The translations under genes and the position numbers were made by a program. Positions 15,808 to 22,100 of a DNA stretch of 23,391 nt are shown here, piece after piece. This stretch comes from Gemmatimonadota bacterium (lineage in GTDB: Bacteria; Gemmatimonadota; Gemmatimonadetes; Longimicrobiales; RSA9). Position 1 is the first letter of the stretch. The number at the start of each line of letters is the position of its first letter. The notes below the pieces were generated by a model. The model searched no databases, was not told the origin of the DNA, and worked only from the letters and a program-made list of their open reading frames with translations. The DNA lies in contig JACQPS010000018.1 of assembly GCA_016207445.1 (NCBI GenBank), forward strand, positions 1-23,391, read 5' to 3'.

Positions 15808-15822
15808 GGGACAGAATGTCCT
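15808..15822. promoter_or_regulatory. 15-bp palindrome, candidate enhancer of the ccm operon
   Basis: GGGACA-GAA-TGTCCT has the same 6-3-6 design as the site at 13135, with one mismatch. Its centre is about 111 bp upstream of the start predicted from the sigma-54 promoter at 15900, the standard place for an NtrC-type activator site. Confidence 0.6.
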
Positions 15823-15899
15823 TTTAGCGGCCGAGGTCCGGAGGTGGGGTTCGATTCCAATGCGTTGATTTCAAAGCGGATAGCTCGTGGCTCGTGACG

Positions 15900-15915
15900 G
15901 GGCACGCGCCCTGCC
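15900..15915 (+). promoter_or_regulatory. Candidate sigma-54 promoter of the ccm operon
   Basis: GGGCACGCGCCCTGCC carries six of seven bases of TGGCACG and the CTGC form of the -12 box with exact GG-N10-GC spacing. The -24 half is identical to that of the feoB candidate. The predicted start near 15926 is followed by GGAG and the ATG at 15951, which supports that ATG over an upstream GTG at 15894. Confidence 0.6.
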
Positions 15916-15950
15916 GACGCCGGGGAGCACGGCCTACGCGGGAGCGTGAA

Positions 15951-16328
15951 ATGGCATCAGGACGTGTGCCGCCGGGGACAGCGGAGGCAGTTCCCGGGGC
16001 CATGGCCGCGGTTTGGGGACACCTGGACGCGATCCGTCGGCAGGAGATCGACAAGCTCCTGCGACGCATGCCGCACCTGACGCCGGATCGGGCGGCGGTG
16101 GAGCAGCTGACACGCCGGCTTCTGGCGGGTTTGTTCGGCGAGTCGGCCGATCTCGGAAACGGAGCCGCGGCGGCTGCGGCGCGGTACCTGTTCGGCGTGG
16201 AGAGCCTCGAGTTCCGCGGCAGGGAGACGGCCAGCGAGAAGGCCCGGCCTTTCCGCGGCAGCGAGACGGCCCCGGCCGAGGGTGGGCAGCCCATGCGATC
16301 GGCAAGAATCGGTGAAGGAGGACTATGA
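15951..16328 (+). CDS. Orphan protein resembling the glutamyl-tRNA reductase dimerisation domain
   Basis: The ATG at 15951 follows GGAG by six bases and gives 125 aa. Residues from about 25 onward (RRQEIDKLLRRMPHL, TPDRAAVEQLTRRLLAGLF, then AAAAARYLFGVESLE) match the C-terminal helical dimerisation domain of HemA, including the final LFG(L/V)E. The tRNA-binding catalytic domain and the NADPH domain are absent, so it cannot make glutamate semialdehyde. The usual LLH-P motif is replaced by LFGES. The tail contains two near-identical FRG-ETA repeats and is low-complexity. The gene ends in ATGA overlap with ccmC, so it is co-translated with haem-handling genes. It may be a relic of a hemA gene from a haem/ccm cluster or a repurposed partner protein. 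Confidence 0.65.
   Translation: MASGRVPPGTAEAVPGAMAAVWGHLDAIRRQEIDKLLRRMPHLTPDRAAVEQLTRRLLAGLFGESADLGNGAAAAAARYLFGVESLEFRGRETASEKARPFRGSETAPAEGGQPMRSARIGEGGL
16212..16271 (+). repeat. Imperfect 39-bp in-frame direct repeat
   Basis: A 21-base sequence beginning TTCCGCGGCAG at 16212 recurs at 16251 with 20 of 21 bases identical, 39 bp (13 codons) apart. It encodes FRGRETA and FRGSETA in the tail of the HemA-domain-like protein. The rest of the 39-bp unit has diverged. Confidence 0.7.
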
Positions 16329-17089
16329 ACGGAAGCACGATGGCGCCGCCGCTGCCAGGCGTGGGCTCGCCGGGAGGGTTCGAGACAGCGTCGCCGAGAG
16401 GGCGCAGCGTGCGTGAGTGGCTGAACGGGCCGGGGCTGGGTTGGCTGGCGCTGATCGCACTGGCCGGGGCTCAGGCGTTCGGCCTGCTCGCCACGCCTGC
16501 GGATCGCGACATGGGCCACCTGCAGAAGATCATGTACGTGCACGTTCCGGCGGCGTGGGCGGCGCTGGTGGCGTTTTTCCTGGTATTCGTCTGGAGCGTG
16601 CTGTACCTGTGGCGGCGTTCGGCCCGCTACGACGGTCTCGCCGTCGCGGCGGCGGAGGCGGGTGTCGTCTTCACGGCGCTCACGCTCACGCTGGGCTCGC
16701 TCTGGGGTCGACCGACGTGGGGAGTCTGGTGGACGTGGGACCCGCGACTCACGACGACCGCGATCCTGCTGCTGATCTACGCGGGCTACCTGGCGCTGCG
16801 TGCGTTCACCGACGAGCCGGACCGACGCGCGCGCTGGAGCGCCGCCGTGGGAGTGCTCGGCTTCCTCAACGTTCCGATCGTCTACATGTCCGTGCGCTGG
16901 TGGCGCACGCTGCACCAGGTGCAATCCACGCCGGACACACTGGAGCCGACGTTCGCCTGGGGCCTGCGCCTGAACGCGATCGCGTTTCTGCTGCTCCTGG
17001 CTTACTTCATTGTCCGCCGCCGCCGGGTCGCCCAGCTCGAGCGCCGGATCGACGCGCGGCTGGAGTCGGCGGCCCTTGCCGGAGGTTGA
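16325..17089 (+). CDS. ccmC: Haem-handling membrane protein CcmC
   Basis: CcmC holds haem at the periplasmic face and attaches it to CcmE in System I cytochrome c maturation. The 254-aa protein has six predicted membrane helices. The two haem-ligand histidines are visible: H73 in YVHVPAAW and H197 in WWRTLHQ. The WWD-type motif is at about 127-142 (WGRPTWGVWWTWDPRL). The first 35 residues are a loose soluble extension. AAGGAGG precedes the ATG, and the start overlaps the preceding gene's stop by four bases. Confidence 0.95.
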   Translation: MNGSTMAPPLPGVGSPGGFETASPRGRSVREWLNGPGLGWLALIALAGAQAFGLLATPADRDMGHLQKIMYVHVPAAWAALVAFFLVFVWSVLYLWRRSARYDGLAVAAAEAGVVFTALTLTLGSLWGRPTWGVWWTWDPRLTTTAILLLIYAGYLALRAFTDEPDRRARWSAAVGVLGFLNVPIVYMSVRWWRTLHQVQSTPDTLEPTFAWGLRLNAIAFLLLLAYFIVRRRRVAQLERRIDARLESAALAGG

Positions 17090-17093
17090 TGCG

Positions 17094-17249
17094 ATGTCGG
17101 AATGGGGATACGTGGTCGCGGCCTTCGGCCTGACCTGGCTCGTGTTGCTCGCATACGCGGCGTATCTGTGGCGCCGGATCCGGCGCGCCGACGCGCTGCT
17201 GGCGCAGCTACCGGGCGCGCCGCCCTCAGCCGAGGAGACGCTCCCATGA
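17094..17249 (+). CDS. ccmD: Small membrane protein CcmD
   Basis: CcmD helps release haem-loaded CcmE from CcmABC. The 51-aa product starts MSEWGYVVAAFGLTW, has one membrane helix (about residues 6-27) and then a basic stretch (YLWRRIRRADALLAQL), as in the family. GGAGG lies eight bases before the ATG, four bases after ccmC ends. The stop overlaps the ccmE start (ATGA). Confidence 0.85.
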   Translation: MSEWGYVVAAFGLTWLVLLAYAAYLWRRIRRADALLAQLPGAPPSAEETLP

Positions 17250-17713
17250 ACGCCGGACGCCGCTTGCGCCGCGCGGTCCTGCCCGCGGCTGGCCTGCTCG
17301 TCGTTCTGGGCGGCTTCGGCTATCTGCTCTACGGCGGCCTCGAGAGCAACCTGGTCTACTTCCTCACGCCGTCGGAGCTGGTCGCGCGTGGTGCTGAAGC
17401 GTACGACGTCCCCCTTCGCCTGGGTGGCCAGGTGATGCCTGGGAGCGTGCACTGGGACGCACCGGCCCTGTCCCTGACGTTCCAGATGACGGACGGCGCG
17501 CGCGCGGTGCGGATCCGATCGCGCGGTGCGCCGCCGCAGATGTTTCGCGAGGGCATCGGCGTGGTGGTGGAGGGGCGCTACCGCCCCACCGGTCTGTTCG
17601 AGTCGTCGAACCTGATGGTGAAGCACTCGAACGAATATCGCGCGCCCCATCCGGGAGAGCGGCCGGAAGCGCTCTACCGCACGCTGCTGCGCGAGCGTTC
17701 GGGCGGCGAATGA
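17246..17713 (+). CDS. ccmE: Periplasmic haem chaperone CcmE
   Basis: CcmE carries haem bound covalently to a histidine and hands it to CcmF/H. The 155-aa protein has a basic N-terminus and a membrane anchor (about 10-30). Its OB-fold region includes LRLGGQVMPGSV, FQMTDG and GVVVEGRY, and the haem-binding motif HSNEY has H127 and Y131. A short tail follows. The start is coupled to ccmD by a four-base overlap, with GAGGAG upstream. Confidence 0.94.
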   Translation: MNAGRRLRRAVLPAAGLLVVLGGFGYLLYGGLESNLVYFLTPSELVARGAEAYDVPLRLGGQVMPGSVHWDAPALSLTFQMTDGARAVRIRSRGAPPQMFREGIGVVVEGRYRPTGLFESSNLMVKHSNEYRAPHPGERPEALYRTLLRERSGGE

Positions 17714-17747
17714 GCGCCGGTCGGTCTGCGCGCGAGGCGAGGCACCA

Positions 17748-19778
17748 GTGACGCGCATCATCGGCCAAACGGCGCTCGTCATGGCGCTGGTGCTGGCGCT
17801 CGCCGGTGCCGTCGCGGCGGTGGTGGGCGTGCGGCGGCGGCGGCCGGAGCTGGTGCGCAGCGCGCAGGCGGCGGTGTGGGTCAATTTCGCGCTGCTCAGC
17901 GTGGCGAACCTCGCGATGGTGTACGCGCTCGTCACGCACGACTTCAGCATCTCTTACGTGGCGCAGGTGGGGAGCCGCTCGACGCCGCTGCTCTTCACGG
18001 TCATCTCGCTCTGGGGCGCGCTGGAGGGCTCGATCCTCTTCTGGGGGTGGGTGCTGGCGGCCTTCACGGCCGTCGCGGTGTACCGCTCGCGCGCACGCCT
18101 GCCGGATGTGCTGCCGTACGCCACGGCCACGCTGCTCACGATCGGCGCGTTCTTCTACCTCCTGCTGATCGGGCCGGCCGACCCGTTCGAACCGCTATGG
18201 CCGGTGCCGGCGGACGGTCCAGGACCCAACCCCCTGCTGCAGAATCACATCCTGATGGCGGTGCACCCGCCCCTGCTCTATTTGGGGTACGTGGGGATGG
18301 CGGTGCCGTACGCGTTCGCGGTCGGCTCGCTGCTTTCCGGCCGATTCGACGACGTGTGGATCCGCGCGACCCGCCGCTGGACCATCGTCGCGTGGACGTT
18401 CCTGACCCTGGCGATCGTCGCGGGCATGTGGTGGAGCTACGAGGTGCTGGGCTGGGGTGGCTACTGGGCGTGGGACCCGGTCGAGAACGCCTCGTTCATG
18501 CCGTGGCTGACCGCGACCGCGTTCCTGCACTCGGTCATGGTGCAGGAGCGTCGCGAGATGCTGCGCGTGTGGAACCTGGGGCTGATCACGGCGACGTTCG
18601 TGCTCACGGTGCTGGGCACGTTCCTGACGCGGAGCGGCATTCTCTCGTCCGTGCACGCGTTCACGCAGGGCGCGATCGGCTACTACTTTCTCGTCTTCAT
18701 TGCGCTCGTCCTCGTCTTTTCCCTGGTGCTGGTGGGTGGGCGAAGCGGCGAGCTGCGGAGCGCGGGTCGGATCGAGTCCATGGCCTCGCGCGAGACGGCA
18801 TTCCTGCTCAACAACCTGGTATTGACCGCGTTCACGTTCACGGTGCTGCTGGGCACGCTGTTTCCGCTGGTGGCGGAGGCCGTGCGTGGCGTGAAGGTCA
18901 GCGTGGGGGGACCGTTCTTCAACCGCATGACGCTGCCGCTGTGCGTCACTCTGCTCTTTCTGCTGGGCGTCGGGCCGGCGCTGCCCTGGGGTCGGCCATC
19001 GGCCGCGCTCCGGCGCAGGTTCCTGGTTCCCCTGGCCGGATTGCTGCTCGCGGTGGCCGTGGCCGCCCTGCGCGGCGCGCACCAGCCGTACGCACTGCTC
19101 GTGTTCGGCTTCGGCGCTTTCGCCGCCCTGTCCAACATGGCCGAGTTCGCCGGCGCCGCGCGGGCGCGGGTGCGCGCACACGGGGAGGGACCGGCGCGTG
19201 CGCTGCTGCGCGTGATCGCGGCGCACCGCCGCCGCTACGGCGGCTACACGGCGCACCTGGGCGTGGTCGCCCTGGCCGTGGGAATCGCCGCGTCCTCCAG
19301 CCTCCGCCGCGAGCGGGAGGCCACGCTGCCGGCGGGCGGGATTCTGGAGGTCGCCGGGTACGGCCTGCGCCTGGACCGCCTCTGGGCCGAAGAGGAGCCG
19401 CAGCGGTTCGTGATCGGGTCCGATGTGACACTGCTCGAGGCCGGCCGTGAGCGCGGCCGGCTGGAGCCGCGCCTGAATTACTACGGCGGTCGCAGCGAGC
19501 CCCTCACCACGCCGGCCGTGCAAAGCCGGGCCACGCGCGACATCTACGTCACGCTGATGGCATTCGAGAATGACGGCTCCTCGGCCACGCTCAAGGCGGT
19601 GGTCGAGCCACTCGTCGCCTGGATCTGGGTCGGGGGTCTCATGATCGCGCTTGGCGCGGTCATCGCGTTGTGGCCGGGGCGCCGCCGCACGCGGCGATCA
19701 GTCGGCGTGCAGCGGGAACTGCCGCTCCAGCCGGCAGCCGCGCCGCGGCGGCGCGTTGCGGAGGGAGGTGCGGATTGA
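17748..19778 (+). CDS. ccmF: Cytochrome c haem lyase subunit CcmF
   Basis: CcmF is the integral-membrane core of the System I haem ligation complex, receiving haem from CcmE and attaching it to apocytochrome c. The 676-aa protein starts at a GTG. It has many membrane helices, the conserved HPPLLYLGY (H173), the WWD signature GWGGYWAWDPVENASF (235-250) and VQERR. The C-terminal third has a periplasmic soluble part (about 530-620) before a last helix (VWVGG-like WIWVGGLMIALGAV). The gap to ccmE is 34 bp, and the stop overlaps the ccmG start (TTGA). Confidence 0.96.
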   Translation: MTRIIGQTALVMALVLALAGAVAAVVGVRRRRPELVRSAQAAVWVNFALLSVANLAMVYALVTHDFSISYVAQVGSRSTPLLFTVISLWGALEGSILFWGWVLAAFTAVAVYRSRARLPDVLPYATATLLTIGAFFYLLLIGPADPFEPLWPVPADGPGPNPLLQNHILMAVHPPLLYLGYVGMAVPYAFAVGSLLSGRFDDVWIRATRRWTIVAWTFLTLAIVAGMWWSYEVLGWGGYWAWDPVENASFMPWLTATAFLHSVMVQERREMLRVWNLGLITATFVLTVLGTFLTRSGILSSVHAFTQGAIGYYFLVFIALVLVFSLVLVGGRSGELRSAGRIESMASRETAFLLNNLVLTAFTFTVLLGTLFPLVAEAVRGVKVSVGGPFFNRMTLPLCVTLLFLLGVGPALPWGRPSAALRRRFLVPLAGLLLAVAVAALRGAHQPYALLVFGFGAFAALSNMAEFAGAARARVRAHGEGPARALLRVIAAHRRRYGGYTAHLGVVALAVGIAASSSLRREREATLPAGGILEVAGYGLRLDRLWAEEEPQRFVIGSDVTLLEAGRERGRLEPRLNYYGGRSEPLTTPAVQSRATRDIYVTLMAFENDGSSATLKAVVEPLVAWIWVGGLMIALGAVIALWPGRRRTRRSVGVQRELPLQPAAAPRRRVAEGGAD

Positions 19779-20326
19779 GCCGGCGACGCGCACTGCTCTC
19801 GGGGGCCGGGGCCGTTCCGATCATCGCCCTGCTGGCGTTCGGCCTCACGCGCGATGCGAGTCTGATCCCCTCACCGCTGCCGGGGACTCCCGCGCCGCCG
19901 TTCGCCCTGGCCGTCCTGCACGCGAGCACGGCAGAACCCATTCGGCTGGCCGACCACGCGGGCGAGGTCGTGGTCCTGAATTTCTGGGCATCATGGTGCC
20001 TCGCGTGCCGTTCCGAGCACGAAGCGCTGTCCACGGTCGCGGAGCGGTACGCGGGCCGCGGTGTTCACTTCTACGGCGTCCTCTATAACGACACGCCGGA
20101 AAACGCGAGGCGCTGGATCGCGGAGATGGGCGGGCAGAGCTACCCCACCCTCCTCGACCCCGGCTCACTCACTGCGATCGACTACGGGCTCTATGGAGTG
20201 CCGGAGACGTTCTTCATCGGACCGGACGGCAGAGTGGCGTACAAGCAGATCGGGCCCGCGACGGAGCAGCTGCTCGTGCGGCAAATCGAGACGCTCCTCG
20301 GCACGGTGACGGGAGAATGGCAGTGA
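19775..20326 (+). CDS. ccmG: Thioredoxin-like thiol-disulphide protein CcmG (DsbE)
   Basis: CcmG keeps apocytochrome c cysteines reduced for haem attachment in the periplasm. I chose the TTG at 19775 because GGGAGG lies a few bases upstream and the TTGA overlap with ccmF is typical coupling. This gives 183 aa beginning with a basic SRRRALL and a membrane anchor (about 7-24). The thioredoxin fold has FWASWCLAC with C75 and C78, DTPEN, and the cis-proline region YGVPETFFI. The last ten bases overlap ccmH. Confidence 0.93.
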   Translation: MSRRRALLSGAGAVPIIALLAFGLTRDASLIPSPLPGTPAPPFALAVLHASTAEPIRLADHAGEVVVLNFWASWCLACRSEHEALSTVAERYAGRGVHFYGVLYNDTPENARRWIAEMGGQSYPTLLDPGSLTAIDYGLYGVPETFFIGPDGRVAYKQIGPATEQLLVRQIETLLGTVTGEWQ

Positions 20327-20820
20327 GGTGCCTCGGCCTCTTGCTCGTGGCGCTGGCCTTCGCGGACGTGGGCGGCGCGACCGCGCAGGACGCGGCCCCG
20401 CCAGCGCCGCCCGCTTCGGCCGAACGCGCGCCGACGGCGGCCGGTCGCGCCAGCGCCGCCTGGCTCGAGCAGCAGACGCGGACGATCGCGTCGCAGCTGC
20501 GGTGCCCGGTGTGCCAGGGCCTGTCGCTCCAGGACTCGCCGACCGAGCTCGCCCAGGAGATGCGGGACGTCATCCGGACGCAGCTCGCCGAGGGCAGGTC
20601 GCCGGATCAGGTCAAGGCCTATTTCGTCGGCCGGTACGGCGAGTGGATCCTGTTGCAGCCGGAGCCGCGAAGCTTCAATCTCATGGTGTACGTGCTGCCC
20701 CTCGTCATGCTGGTCGGCGGCGGCGCCGTGGTTCTCTTCGCGCTGCGCCGCTGGACGCGCGCAGACGGCGCGGCAACAGAGACGGCTGCCGTAGAGGACC
20801 AGTCAACAGTCAACAGTTGA
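20317..20820 (+). CDS. ccmH: Cytochrome c maturation protein CcmH
   Basis: CcmH reduces apocytochrome c in the haem ligation complex. The 167-aa protein has a signal peptide (cleavage probably after ATA, about residue 23), a disordered Ala/Pro stretch, the redox motif LRCPVCQ with C63 and C66, the three-helix block (SPTELAQEMRDVIRTQL, then RSPDQVKAYFVGRYGEWILL), and one membrane helix (about 122-143). Its last codons (DQSTVNS) and stop lie inside a heptanucleotide repeat that continues past the gene, so the natural C-terminus has been altered by the repeat. No CcmI-like domain follows. Confidence 0.94.
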   Translation: MAVRCLGLLLVALAFADVGGATAQDAAPPAPPASAERAPTAAGRASAAWLEQQTRTIASQLRCPVCQGLSLQDSPTELAQEMRDVIRTQLAEGRSPDQVKAYFVGRYGEWILLQPEPRSFNLMVYVLPLVMLVGGGAVVLFALRRWTRADGAATETAAVEDQSTVNS

Positions 20821-20916
20821 CAGTATGCATGCGATGAGGTGATACCGAGAGCTGAAGAGAGACTGGTCGACCCGTCGACTGTTGACTGTCGACTGTCGAC
20901 AATCGATTGTTGACTG
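20797..20916. repeat. Inverted heptanucleotide repeat block
   Basis: On the right (20875-20916) a 7-bp unit GACTGTY is repeated about five times with variants (GACTGTT, GACTGTC, GACAATC, GATTGTT). The left arm (20797-20824) holds the inverse unit AGTCAAC two to three times. The arms pair perfectly over GACCAGTC/GACTGGTC (20797-20804, 20861-20868) or CAGTCAACAGT/ACTGTTGACTG (20800-20810, 20878-20888). The middle (20825-20860) is unique. The block fills the whole gap between ccmH and the next gene and could act as a transcript-end hairpin. Confidence 0.75.
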
Positions 20917-20919
20917 ATC

Positions 20920-22062
20920 ATGAACCGTCCACTGGTGGTGACCGTGCTTCGGCGAATCTCGCTCCCGCTACTCTTTCTGGCACTCGGTTGTCAGCTACCG
21001 CATGGCCGTGGGGTCGCGCTCGAGTCGCACGACGCTGCCGCGCTCGCGCCCGCCGGCGCGCCCGCGCGCGCCTACCCCGCCTCGGCGGAAGAGCCGAGGC
21101 TGGCGAACCTGCGCATGCTCACCGACGGCGGCGAGAACGCGGAAGCCTACTTCTCGGCCGACGGGCGGCGGCTGATCTTCCAGGCGACGCGTCCCGGTGA
21201 GAGCCGCTGTGATCAGATCTACACGATGGAGGCGAACGGCTCGAGCTTGCGCCGGGTTTCCACGGGGCTGGGGCGCACGACCTGTGGGTTCTTCTTTCCG
21301 TCGGGCGAGCGGATCCTCTACAGCTCCACGCACGAGGCTGGGCGCGAGTGTCCGCCCCCGCCCGACTACAGCCGCGGGTACGTCTGGGCACTCTACGATT
21401 ACGACATGTACACGGCGCATCCGGACGGCGGCGATCTCCGGCGCCTGACCCGCACGCCCGGCTACGACGCCGAGGGCACCATCTCGCCGGACGGTCGCAC
21501 CATCGTCTTCACCTCCGTGCGCGACGGCGACCTCGAGATCTACACGATGGATGCCCGCGGACGGAACGTCCGCCGGCTGACGCACGAACCCGGGTACGAC
21601 GGCGGCGCCGTCTTTTCGCCGGACGGCAACCAGATCGTCTACCGGGCGCACCACCCGACGGGCGCCGAGCTCGCGGATTACCGGGCACTGCTCGAGCGCG
21701 GTCTTGTCCGGCCCGTTGTGCTCGAGCTGTTCATCATGAACGCCGATGGCTCGAACAAGCGGCAGCTCACGCGCAGCGGCGCCGCCAGCTTCGCGCCGGC
21801 CTTTCATCCCAACGGTCGACAGATCGTCTTCAGCTCGAATTTGCACGACCCGAAGAGCCGCAACTTCGACCTCTACCTGATCGATGTGGATGGCGCCGGG
21901 CTCGAGCGTGTGACCACGCACCCCGACTTCGACGGCTTTCCCATGTTCAGTCCGGATGGCCGCCGGCTCGTGTTCGCCTCCAACCGCGGCGCGCGCGTCC
22001 GCGGCGAGACCAACATCTTCGTCGGGGATTGGATCGAGCAGGTCGCCACGAGCTGGCAGTGA
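20920..22062 (+). CDS. TolB-like PD40 beta-propeller lipoprotein
   Basis: The 380-aa protein starts with a lipoprotein signal (lipobox ALGC, C24), so it is probably anchored in the outer membrane or periplasm. At least five PD40/WD40-like blades follow, each with a pattern such as FSADGRRLIFQ, SPDGRTIVFTS, FSPDGNQIVYRA, HPNGRQIVFSS and FSPDGRRLVFAS, with intervening IYTMDARG-type strands. TolB-type propellers bind proteins or peptidoglycan-associated partners; no enzyme motif is visible. No ribosome site precedes the ATG; the repeat block ends four bases before it. It is followed by an M28 peptidase with overlapping or near-overlapping start, suggesting joint action on peptides. Confidence 0.88.
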   Translation: MNRPLVVTVLRRISLPLLFLALGCQLPHGRGVALESHDAAALAPAGAPARAYPASAEEPRLANLRMLTDGGENAEAYFSADGRRLIFQATRPGESRCDQIYTMEANGSSLRRVSTGLGRTTCGFFFPSGERILYSSTHEAGRECPPPPDYSRGYVWALYDYDMYTAHPDGGDLRRLTRTPGYDAEGTISPDGRTIVFTSVRDGDLEIYTMDARGRNVRRLTHEPGYDGGAVFSPDGNQIVYRAHHPTGAELADYRALLERGLVRPVVLELFIMNADGSNKRQLTRSGAASFAPAFHPNGRQIVFSSNLHDPKSRNFDLYLIDVDGAGLERVTTHPDFDGFPMFSPDGRRLVFASNRGARVRGETNIFVGDWIEQVATSWQ

Positions 22063-22100
22063 ACCGGCCTACGACCACCTCCAACGGCCACCGGCGCGTG

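Larger units (their letters stand above)
15617..15950. other. Divergent 334-bp regulatory gap between the two-component genes and the ccm operon
   Basis: No gene was recognised. In order it contains a weak GG-N10-GC element toward the kinase (15648-15663), the inverted repeat TGTCGC-N5-GCGACA (15689-15705), a TGTCCC hexamer (15730-15735), the palindrome at 15808-15822 and a good sigma-54 promoter candidate toward ccm (15900-15915). Confidence 0.6.

Noticed and set aside
15894..15950. Upstream GTG start for the HemA-domain-like gene
   Set aside because: It would begin before the predicted sigma-54 promoter core and lacks a ribosome site, while the ATG at 15951 has one.
15824..17950. A 708-codon minus-strand frame across the start of the ccm operon
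   Set aside because: It covers several well-supported genes and the divergent regulatory gap; its translation is basic and low-complexity.
20797..20916. CRISPR array
   Set aside because: The repeat unit is only 7 bp, directly abutting, and inverted across the block; there are no spacers of even length.
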